DNA of 64,000 bases from Coprococcus phoceensis (GTDB taxonomy: Bacteria > Bacillota > Clostridia > Lachnospirales > Lachnospiraceae): positions 1,835,421-1,899,420 of the forward strand of contig NZ_FNWC01000007.1 in NCBI RefSeq assembly GCF_900104635.1. The letters are read 5' to 3'. Positions 16,675-23,571 of the stretch are shown here, in pieces. The position numbers and the translations under genes are program-made. The notes beneath the pieces are model-generated. The model saw only the letters and a list, made by a program, of their open reading frames with translations. It had not been told where the DNA came from and did not search any database. Each line of letters begins with the position of its first letter. The stretch's first letter is position 1.

Positions 16675-17570
16675 AATTTCCTTTTTCTCCTTCTCTTTTT
16701 TCCGTACTTACGATACCGAAGAATTGTCATCGTAATTTTACCAGTCCCAAATACACCTATTACAATCGACACGCCGATAATGTAGTACCGCCACGGCATC
16801 AATTTTCGAATCAACGATGGAGTCTGCTCTTTTTCTTCTTTTTTTACATACTCAGTACGCTCTCCTGTGACCAAAAGTCTATGTGTATTTACCCCGTACG
16901 GAGTGCATGTCACAAGCGTCACAAGATCCTCACCATCTGGGGTGATTGTCAGATTCTGCAATTCTTCCGGCTCCACTGTCTTAATCTCTTTCACTTTATA
17001 GGCATGTGTTTCATCTAGTATATGAATGTAAATTTCATCCCCAAGTTTCATCTCATCCAGCCTGGTAAACAGTTCCGCTCTCGGAAGTCCTCTATGTCCT
17101 GTCAAAACCGTTCTTCGATTCTTGCCTCCAATTGGAAGTGCCGTCATCTCCAAATGTCCAACTCCTTTTCTCAGAACTTCCTCGCTCGTTCCGTGATATA
17201 CCGGAAGGTTCAGATCAAGCTTGGGAATCTCCAGATAACACATAACACCCTCCTCATCCAAATTCAAAACTTCATCATAATTGTCCGGAACCGCATATCC
17301 GCTCCCAACGATAAACGGGTCATGTACAGGATCTCCGGAAAGATTTTCATTATAGATTTTTGCCTCTTCCCACTCCGCTTCAATCTCTTCCTTTGAAGTA
17401 TCTTCCACATTTGCCTTATAGATATCGATCACTTTATTTTGACTGAGTTCTGCAAAAAAATTGCTGATAAACGGATACAAAAAGATTCCCACACCAAGAA
17501 GGATAGATAAAATTGCAACTCCCCATATAATTACTCCGCTTCCCCTTTTTTCCGTATTTTCTGTCTTCAT
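16671..17570 (-). CDS. Class C sortase (pilus polymerase), first copy
   Basis: A 299-residue pilus sortase with membrane segments at both ends (about 14-34 and 262-282), the full class C layout, and a basic C-terminal tail. The lid carries DPF in DPVHDPFIVGS, the catalytic His is in TGHRG, the Cys in TLVTCTPYG, and the Arg in THRLLV. It should cut the threonine-glycine bond of the ITGG-type sorting signals and link subunits through a pilin lysine. It lies 70 bases downstream of the backbone gene, with a hairpin between; AAAGGATG precedes the ATG. The division of labour between the two sortases cannot be told from sequence. Confidence 0.92.
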   Translation of the reverse strand: MKTENTEKRGSGVIIWGVAILSILLGVGIFLYPFISNFFAELSQNKVIDIYKANVEDTSKEEIEAEWEEAKIYNENLSGDPVHDPFIVGSGYAVPDNYDEVLNLDEEGVMCYLEIPKLDLNLPVYHGTSEEVLRKGVGHLEMTALPIGGKNRRTVLTGHRGLPRAELFTRLDEMKLGDEIYIHILDETHAYKVKEIKTVEPEELQNLTITPDGEDLVTLVTCTPYGVNTHRLLVTGERTEYVKKEEKEQTPSLIRKLMPWRYYIIGVSIVIGVFGTGKITMTILRYRKYGKKRRRKRKL

Positions 17571-17585
17571 CTATCATCCTTTCCA

Positions 17586-17637
17586 GAAATGACAAAATCC
17601 GGAGCAGAACGTATCGCTCCACCCCGGTATTCATTTC
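17586..17637 (-). other. Intercistronic nested hairpin between backbone pilin and sortase genes
   Basis: An outer stem GAAATGA/TCATTTC (17586-17592 with 17631-17637) encloses GGAGC/GCTCC. It begins four bases past the pilin stop and has no U-tract, so it could protect the abundant pilin mRNA or damp expression of the sortase genes. Confidence 0.45.
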
Positions 17638-17640
17638 TAT

Positions 17641-19347
17641 CTATGCACGTCTTCTTCTCTGATAACCTGTAATCAGCATAATACCGCCTGCTACAAGAAC
17701 AATACCTACGATTGAGAAGATAACAGTTCCCATACCACCTGTGATTGGCATGATTGGAGGTTTTCTGTTGACTACAGTTTTGTAAACAATATTTGTTACA
17801 TTTCCATCAAAATCTCCTGCATCATCAACTTTTCCATCTTCATCATCATCTTTGATCACAACTTTAATCAACTCGTCCAACAATTCATATCCATCCGGAG
17901 CTTTTGTCTCTTTCAGATAGTATGTTTCTGTTGCCAAACCTTCTAAATCTAATTTTCCTTCACTGTCAACTACTAAAGTTGTTGTTGTATTTGTATCTTC
18001 CTCTTTTGCCAAATGATACTTTCCATCTGACATTTTCACAAACGTCATTTCTGTCTTTTGATCATCTCTTAATAACTGGAATTCCGCACCTGCTAATGGT
18101 GTTTTTCCATCTTCTTCTACCTTTGTCACATCAATTGCATAAGTATATACTTTTTCTTTATCTTCGGATGGTGTATAAGAATCCCAATCATATGGATCAT
18201 TATTCTGTCCTACGTACGCCTTGTTTTCCAACGGATCTGCATCTTCCGGATATCCTGGATCTCCCGGACGTAAAATCGCATTTTCATTGATTGTACCTTG
18301 GTATGTCACCTCGATGGCTTTCAGTGCAAATGTGCTTCCATTTTTTTCATATGTTGCATATTTTCCCATTAAAGCATCATAATCGAAGTCTAAAATAAAA
18401 TCTGCTAATTCTTGTCCTTCTGCTGCTTCCAGATTTCCTTTCACTCCATCTTTTCCATTGTCTTTTGCATCATAATATAATTCAAAAGCTTCTACATCTT
18501 CTTCTGATGTACCAATTTGTTTTTTATCTCCATTCTCATAAACAGCATTTACAGTAAGATTGTTTTCCTTATATGTATGTCCAAATGTAATACCAATCGG
18601 AAGGTAGTCTCCAATACGGAAAATTTTTGCTGTCGCATCTTCCGGATAATATGGAACAGGTACATTTACCGTATAATTCACTTTTTGACCAATCTCTACG
18701 GTGTGATCATCAACTTCTTTTTCAATCGCTGCCGGACTTCCTTTAATTGTCACTTCTGCATCATATGCGAACCATTCTTTTTTGGTTTCATCATAGACTG
18801 GTACAATATTAGCTGTAGCTGGTGCATATTCATAAGTACTATGTTCTCCACTTTCATCTGGAGTTGTCAAAATCAAATATTGACCCATTTCCATACCGTC
18901 AAATATTAACGTAGGTTTTTGTCCTCTCATTGTTGCAGAGGCAGCCTTATTTAACTTAATTTCTCCACTTATGATTGCATCTTCAAGTTTTCTCATAAGA
19001 TTACTCAGCTCAGCGCCTGTCACTTCTTCAAAAGATTTTGGAACTTCATTGTTATTTTCCACATAACTTTCAAATCCTTTTTGACTGGTCAACCAACTTG
19101 CTACTCCATCTGCCCATACATAAGTAGGATTGATTGGTTGTTGATTGTCATAATCAAATTTTACATCCACGATTTTATAGACATTCACATTCGCTCCTGC
19201 ATCCGTCTCTTTTCCATTTACTGTAATCGTATGTTTCTCATTCTTTTCAATGCTTGCTTGAACCGGCACCCCCATTGAAATTGTAAGTACCAACGCAATA
19301 CAGGCTGCCACTATTTTTGATAATAATTTCATCCCTTTGTTTCTCAT
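17641..19347 (-). CDS. Backbone pilin with Cna-B type domains and sortase signal
   Basis: Major subunit of a sortase-polymerised pilus, 568 residues. It has a signal peptide (residues 1-32, ending VPVQAS), an N-terminal domain, a middle domain opening AIEKEVDDHTVEIGQKV near 207, a C-terminal Cna-B domain with the E-box YYLKETKAPDGYE near 476-488, and a cell-wall sorting signal MPITGG near 533, a membrane helix and QRRRR. The E-box glutamate normally promotes an internal Lys-Asn isopeptide bond. YYPED near 233 may be near the pilin-motif lysine region, but I cannot fix the acceptor lysine. AAGGGAG precedes the ATG. It is the second gene of the operon, 38 bases after the tip gene. Confidence 0.92.
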   Translation of the reverse strand: MRNKGMKLLSKIVAACIALVLTISMGVPVQASIEKNEKHTITVNGKETDAGANVNVYKIVDVKFDYDNQQPINPTYVWADGVASWLTSQKGFESYVENNNEVPKSFEEVTGAELSNLMRKLEDAIISGEIKLNKAASATMRGQKPTLIFDGMEMGQYLILTTPDESGEHSTYEYAPATANIVPVYDETKKEWFAYDAEVTIKGSPAAIEKEVDDHTVEIGQKVNYTVNVPVPYYPEDATAKIFRIGDYLPIGITFGHTYKENNLTVNAVYENGDKKQIGTSEEDVEAFELYYDAKDNGKDGVKGNLEAAEGQELADFILDFDYDALMGKYATYEKNGSTFALKAIEVTYQGTINENAILRPGDPGYPEDADPLENKAYVGQNNDPYDWDSYTPSEDKEKVYTYAIDVTKVEEDGKTPLAGAEFQLLRDDQKTEMTFVKMSDGKYHLAKEEDTNTTTTLVVDSEGKLDLEGLATETYYLKETKAPDGYELLDELIKVVIKDDDEDGKVDDAGDFDGNVTNIVYKTVVNRKPPIMPITGGMGTVIFSIVGIVLVAGGIMLITGYQRRRRA

Positions 19348-19385
19348 AAATGTTCTCCCTTTGTTCTTATTTCACACTTAAATTT

Positions 19386-22300
19386 TTATAATTTACCTCG
19401 TTTTCTCTGTAAAACTAAATGCACTGTAATCATCAATCCACTTATTGTGACTGCTGCTCCTAAAATAAGGAAACGATCAATTCCACGTCCCCCTGTAATT
19501 GGTGGATTGATTGGTTTGTAATTTATAATAGAAAATCTATTTTCTGCTTCTTTTATTGCTGTAGGTTTTTCCCCATATTCCCCTGGTATCTCTTTAAAAA
19601 TAACTCTTTTATCTCCTCCTGGAACAACAATCATATTCCATTGACCAACAGATCTCATATACCCTTCTGGTGCTTTTGTCTCTATCAATCGGTAAGTAGC
19701 TTTTGTAAATTTTACGGTTTTGTTTTCATCGTTTACAAAATTCAAATATCCGCTCCATCTATCAGAAGTCGCTTTTCCAATCCATTCCCAGCATTCTTGT
19801 CGTTCCCCATTTTTGATAACTTTATTATGGATTTCATCATTATGCTCTTTGGGATTTACACATTTTAATCGATAAAGTTCAAATGTAGCCCCCTCTAATG
19901 CATGATCTGAATCGTCAATTTTATATAATCTGATTACCTCGGAAGGTGGATTATAATTATTCACTACATCTACAGAGGTCTTTGATTGTGTTCTGATTCC
20001 AATACTCTCCACTTTTTTGGTTGTAACAGGCTCTGCTGTCTGTCCATTTTGTGTAACTTTCATGATTGTGTCATATGTTTTTTCATTTCCAACAATTTCT
20101 TCCACTGAAACAACCTTTCCCGCTGGAAGCCAAAATTCTATATTTTCTTTTGATTTTAAATTAAACTTGAGAATCCCATCTTCAACTGCACAAGCAATTT
20201 GCTCTGTCGCTTTCTCACCGCCGACTGCCGTTTTTTCTCCAATAATTGAAGCAGGTATTTTTTCCTCTTCTGATGGATCTAAATTAATTTGAAAATTAAA
20301 TTCCGTCTCTTCATTGTCTCCTTCAAAAAATTCATCTACAGTCTTTGAAACTGCAATTTTACCTTGTTTGACAACCGTTTTCCCGTTATTCCCAAGAAAT
20401 ACAACAACCGAACCATTCTCTGAAATCTTGTCCTCACCACTTATTTCATATATATCCGAATTTTCTTCAAGCATTGATTTGTAAACATATCCAGTTGTTC
20501 CTGTTGCATTTCCATTAGTGCCTTTGTCTTTCTCACCCAATGTTTCTTGTCGGAAAGTTCCCTGCGGAATAGCCCATCCTGCATTTTCATCTATAGCCGT
20601 CACCAAATTCAATGATGCTTTATCCATCCGAGTAAATTCCTGCATTCCTCCATCCAATTCATAGACTATCTTTTGATAGTAATACTCATTTCCATCATCT
20701 GCATTTGGCTTTTCCCCAGTGTAGAGTTTGTAGTCATTTTCACCGCTCTTAATATAAATCGAAGTATTCTCTGTATAGTAATAATATTCATTCTTTTCCG
20801 ATACAGTAAAGTGAACCGAAGTCTTTGCCTCTGGAACTTCTGCTTTATCTTCCCATGCATTTGAATAAAATGTTCCTGTCTTTGATATATCACCCTTCTC
20901 TAAATATCTATATCCAGAATCTACTTCACTCAAATCATATTCATTGATTCCATCTCTCAGACCCACCTCATAAAAAAGATTTACCGGATACGCTATTGTT
21001 TTCTCAGTATGGCTATCCTCGCCATTTGATGCATTTCTCAACACGTTATATTTCACAAGCGGAATCAAAGATGACGGAACGAAAAATCTCACTGTCTGTA
21101 CATGTGTTGTAAGATTGTTTTCAACTCTTACACCGAGATACATCAACTTTTCACCAGATATTGTTCCAGACGAACTTCCATAATAAAAATAAGACTTATT
21201 TATAAAGGCAGCATTCTCAGGTTTTACTTCCTCATATGCACAAGGTGCCAAATATGTTCCATCTTCTTTCGCATACCAGGCAATATAATTACTGGCATTC
21301 CCACTCGATGCATCATAACAAATTTGCCCTGTATCTTGTGCATTTTTTAAAAGTTTCTCTGCCTCTTCTTCAGTGATAGTTAAGCGCTCTATTAACGATT
21401 TTAGGAATTCTGTCTTTTCTTCTGCAGTGGCATTTCCATCTTTTTTCATTTTTTCTGCAAATGTGCTTCCTGTATGTAGTTTTCCACCATACATTACTCC
21501 TGTTATATCACCTACGCTCATATATTCTCCAAGCGTATCTTCAAATGCAAGATATCCTGAATAATTGGAAGCGCCTTCTTCCGTTGGCAATTCTGCTGAT
21601 TGAATTTTTATCCTCTCTACAAGTTCTTCAAACTTTGCGATTAAGTCGTCCGCACTGCTTGCATTAAAAAACTCATCTACATAATATCGGTCTGTACATT
21701 CTCCTGATTCCGCTTTTTGTAATTGATTATCCACCTTTGGAACATCTATTGATTTTCCAACCGCTTCTAAATGTACTGTTTCTCCCTCCGCTGCCTCTAA
21801 AAATGTATTCCACCAACTGTCTAATTCAACTTCTGTATTCTCCGAAGGATTTAAAACCATGCGGGCATACTTGTTATCATCACCAGTAAGCTGTGCTAAC
21901 AACCCTACTGTATAAAATAATGGGGTCTTAGAATATGATTCCGACAACATTTTTTTTACCCATGCCCCTGTCAGCTGTGTAAGAAACGCCATACGAATAT
22001 CTGTCTCTCTGCCGTATCCTACCGTAGAATCTCCTCGCTCCGCATAATGCACACTTGCCGCTGTCGGTGCACCATCACTCATAAGTGTGATAACAGGAAT
22101 TCTTCCTTCACTATTTCCATTCGAATCAGGAATTAATTTTTGGAAGGCTTCCATCAAACCATTTTGAATATAAGTGTTCCCTTGCACTGCATAAGACAAC
22201 TCTTCATTATACATCGGATTTCCAGCAGAATTTTTAACATTCTTTCCGAGTTCAATCCTGGAACTACCAGGGTAATTTATTACTGAAAAAAATATTCCAT

Positions 22301-22922
22301 CATTAGTTGTATATCTGTCTAACGGCAACGGACAGCTTGCAGTATCTTCTTTGGAATCTTCATCATAGTTAAGTGCACCCGAATACAGAACAACCCCTAC
22401 CCTGTTTTTTTTATTCATATCTAAAATTTCCTGAATTGTACTATTTACCGCCTTTACCAGCATGCTAATTTTTTGGTCATCCTCATTTTCCGCCATACTT
22501 CCAGAAATATCCAATACAAGCATAACATCCACCGGAATTGCCGCCTCTAGTGTAACCGATTTCGTTGAGCTAAGTGCTGACAATCCCACCAAAAAATTAT
22601 CCGTTTCTTTTCTGGATATTGTAGTACTATTGTTATCGCCTTCAATTGACTGCAATGTGATATCTCCATCTACAACCGTCTTATCCGTCCATATCTTACC
22701 GGCATTAGACGTATCCGTCTCACTTCCGAAATACTCCTGCCAACTGTTTATCGTACTCACATCAGCAACTCTTGTAACTGCCTGCTCCGGCTCCTCTTTC
22801 TCCCCTTCCGGTGCCGAGAACAACGTTACTTGAAAAATCATTCCCATCAGCATTGCGACGCAAAGAGCTGCCGCAATCATTCGATGCATCCTATTGGTTT
22901 TCAAACCAAATTTGTTCATCAT
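19386..22922 (-). CDS. Large pilus tip adhesin with vWA domain and sortase signal
   Basis: A 1178-residue surface protein: signal peptide (about 1-37), a von Willebrand A domain with an intact MIDAS (DISGSMAE near 138, and LMSDGAPT further on) interrupted by long insertions as in pilus tip adhesins, beta-rich middle regions, a Cna-B domain near 1030-1130 with the E-box YRLIETKAPEGYM, and the sorting signal PPITGG followed by a membrane helix and QRKRGKL. The MIDAS suggests metal-dependent binding of a host or mucus ligand. It is the first and promoter-proximal gene. Two adjacent ATGs follow AAGGAGGG; the second has the better spacing. Confidence 0.9.
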   Translation of the reverse strand: MMNKFGLKTNRMHRMIAAALCVAMLMGMIFQVTLFSAPEGEKEEPEQAVTRVADVSTINSWQEYFGSETDTSNAGKIWTDKTVVDGDITLQSIEGDNNSTTISRKETDNFLVGLSALSSTKSVTLEAAIPVDVMLVLDISGSMAENEDDQKISMLVKAVNSTIQEILDMNKKNRVGVVLYSGALNYDEDSKEDTASCPLPLDRYTTNDGIFFSVINYPGSSRIELGKNVKNSAGNPMYNEELSYAVQGNTYIQNGLMEAFQKLIPDSNGNSEGRIPVITLMSDGAPTAASVHYAERGDSTVGYGRETDIRMAFLTQLTGAWVKKMLSESYSKTPLFYTVGLLAQLTGDDNKYARMVLNPSENTEVELDSWWNTFLEAAEGETVHLEAVGKSIDVPKVDNQLQKAESGECTDRYYVDEFFNASSADDLIAKFEELVERIKIQSAELPTEEGASNYSGYLAFEDTLGEYMSVGDITGVMYGGKLHTGSTFAEKMKKDGNATAEEKTEFLKSLIERLTITEEEAEKLLKNAQDTGQICYDASSGNASNYIAWYAKEDGTYLAPCAYEEVKPENAAFINKSYFYYGSSSGTISGEKLMYLGVRVENNLTTHVQTVRFFVPSSLIPLVKYNVLRNASNGEDSHTEKTIAYPVNLFYEVGLRDGINEYDLSEVDSGYRYLEKGDISKTGTFYSNAWEDKAEVPEAKTSVHFTVSEKNEYYYYTENTSIYIKSGENDYKLYTGEKPNADDGNEYYYQKIVYELDGGMQEFTRMDKASLNLVTAIDENAGWAIPQGTFRQETLGEKDKGTNGNATGTTGYVYKSMLEENSDIYEISGEDKISENGSVVVFLGNNGKTVVKQGKIAVSKTVDEFFEGDNEETEFNFQINLDPSEEEKIPASIIGEKTAVGGEKATEQIACAVEDGILKFNLKSKENIEFWLPAGKVVSVEEIVGNEKTYDTIMKVTQNGQTAEPVTTKKVESIGIRTQSKTSVDVVNNYNPPSEVIRLYKIDDSDHALEGATFELYRLKCVNPKEHNDEIHNKVIKNGERQECWEWIGKATSDRWSGYLNFVNDENKTVKFTKATYRLIETKAPEGYMRSVGQWNMIVVPGGDKRVIFKEIPGEYGEKPTAIKEAENRFSIINYKPINPPITGGRGIDRFLILGAAVTISGLMITVHLVLQRKRGKL

Positions 22923-23046
22923 TTCCCTCCTTTCTTTCTAGAATATCCAATAAAAACTGCAACGAAGTCATTGGAATGTATCTTATTTCTACTGAAGATG
23001 CTTTTGAGAGATTCTTATAAAATACATCAACTATTTCTTTTTACAC

Positions 23047-23086
23047 AAAAAAACAGCAGACCTCTCAACAAAGATAGGTTCTGCCG
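23047..23086 (-). terminator. Intrinsic terminator in the pilus operon leader
   Basis: Minus-strand CGGCAGAACC (complement of 23077-23086) pairs with GGTCTGCTG (complement of 23054-23062) with one bulged A, followed by seven U (23047-23053). It lies about 125 bases upstream of the tip gene on the same strand. Confidence 0.8.
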
Positions 23087-23179
23087 CCTCCATAGGAGCA
23101 GGATCGTATACCATCCTGCTAACTGGGAAATATCCGCCTATGAGGCATCGTACCCACTATGTTTAAATTTATATGCATT
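23047..23179 (-). ncRNA. Unclassified structured leader RNA upstream of the pilus operon
   Basis: About 130 bases, from the predicted start near 23179 to the terminator U-tract. Stem P1: GCCUCAUAGG (complement of 23137-23146) with CCUAUGGAGGC (complement of 23086-23096), one bulged G. Inside P1 is hairpin P2, an 8-bp perfect stem (23097-23104 with 23113-23120) whose loop holds the self-complementary GUAUAC. Then comes the terminator. An alternative fold is possible: GUGGG with CCCA around a GCCU-CAU-AGGC hairpin, which would break P1. That suggests a switchable attenuator or riboswitch, or a small RNA. It does not match the c-di-GMP-I, c-di-GMP-II, T-box, SAM or cobalamin motifs I know. Confidence 0.6.
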
Positions 23180-23185
23180 TTCTCA

Positions 23186-23214
23186 ATTTTAATAAAGCAA
23201 TATTAAGTTATCAA
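23186..23214 (-). promoter_or_regulatory. Proximal promoter of the pilus leader RNA
   Basis: Minus-strand TTGATA (complement of 23209-23214), 17 bases, TAAAAT (complement of 23186-23191); 5 of 6 matches in each box. Transcription would start near 23179. Confidence 0.7.
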
Positions 23215-23246
23215 TCCAAAAAATTATACGCCTTCGTTACGGTAGT

Positions 23247-23275
23247 ATTTTATCCTACTTTATAGCATATTGCAA
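23247..23275 (-). promoter_or_regulatory. Distal promoter of the pilus leader RNA
   Basis: Minus-strand TTGCAA (complement of 23270-23275), 17 bases, TAAAAT (complement of 23247-23252). It lies about 60 bases upstream of the proximal promoter and close to the divergent RHH gene. Confidence 0.5.
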
Positions 23276-23287
23276 CATAAAATTGCA

Positions 23288-23306
23288 TATAATGATATAT
23301 TATCAT
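23288..23306 (+). promoter_or_regulatory. -10 box and RHH-type operator for the small regulator
   Basis: TATAAT at 23288-23293 overlaps the inverted repeat ATGATA-TAT-TATCAT (23292-23306), which ends about 15 bases before the start codon. The position at the transcription start fits autorepression by the ribbon-helix-helix protein it precedes. The -35 is poor. Confidence 0.45.
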
Positions 23307-23321
23307 AAAAAAGGAAATGTT

Positions 23322-23474
23322 ATGAAGCCATTAAAAAACAAAGTAAGTATCACACTAGATGAGACTGTAATTGAAAAAATCAAAGACTTGGCAGAAGAGG
23401 ACGACCGGAATTTCAGTCAATATGTTAATATGGTTTTAAAGGACTGGATAAAGCGTCATGAACAATATCTCTAG
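23322..23474 (+). CDS. Small ribbon-helix-helix (CopG-like) DNA-binding protein
   Basis: A 50-residue protein with the RHH layout: a beta strand KVSITLDETV (residues 7-16), helix 1 IEKIKDLAEEDDR, a turn with NFSQ, and helix 2 YVNMVLKDWIKRHEQ. Such proteins bind DNA as dimers through the strand and often act as antitoxins or repressors. No toxin gene is adjacent. The start is set at the ATG after AAGGAAA; thirteen further upstream in-frame codons overlap the operator and lack a ribosome site. It is divergent from the pilus leader promoters, so a role in pilus control is possible but unproven. Confidence 0.75.
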   Translation: MKPLKNKVSITLDETVIEKIKDLAEEDDRNFSQYVNMVLKDWIKRHEQYL

Positions 23475-23522
23475 TCAAGTCCCAATGTTCTTCTTTCTTA
23501 CAAGAAAGACTTTTCTATGACG

Positions 23523-23571
23523 AAAATGGAGCAGCCGACACTCCTCAAAGTGTCCTCTGCTCCATTTTTTT
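23523..23571. terminator. Terminator between the convergent RHH and c-di-GMP genes
   Basis: AATGGAGCAG...GACACT pairs with AGTGTC...CTGCTCCATT, followed by seven T on the plus strand. It overlaps the stop of the c-di-GMP gene on the other strand and has T-rich sequence that way too. Confidence 0.85.

Noticed and set aside
23047..23179. Calling the pilus leader a c-di-GMP-I or c-di-GMP-II riboswitch
   Set aside because: The hallmark GGACGCAAAGCC-type and GGGUUACCG-type sequences of class I and the class II core are not present; the neighbouring GGDEF-EAL gene alone is not evidence.
22923..23321. An invertible (phase-variable) pilus promoter
   Set aside because: I searched for inverted repeats bracketing the promoters and found only the hairpins of the leader itself; no recombinase gene is adjacent.
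23322..23474. A toxin-antitoxin module at the RHH gene
   Set aside because: The next plus-strand sequence is a terminator and no toxin-like frame is present on either side.
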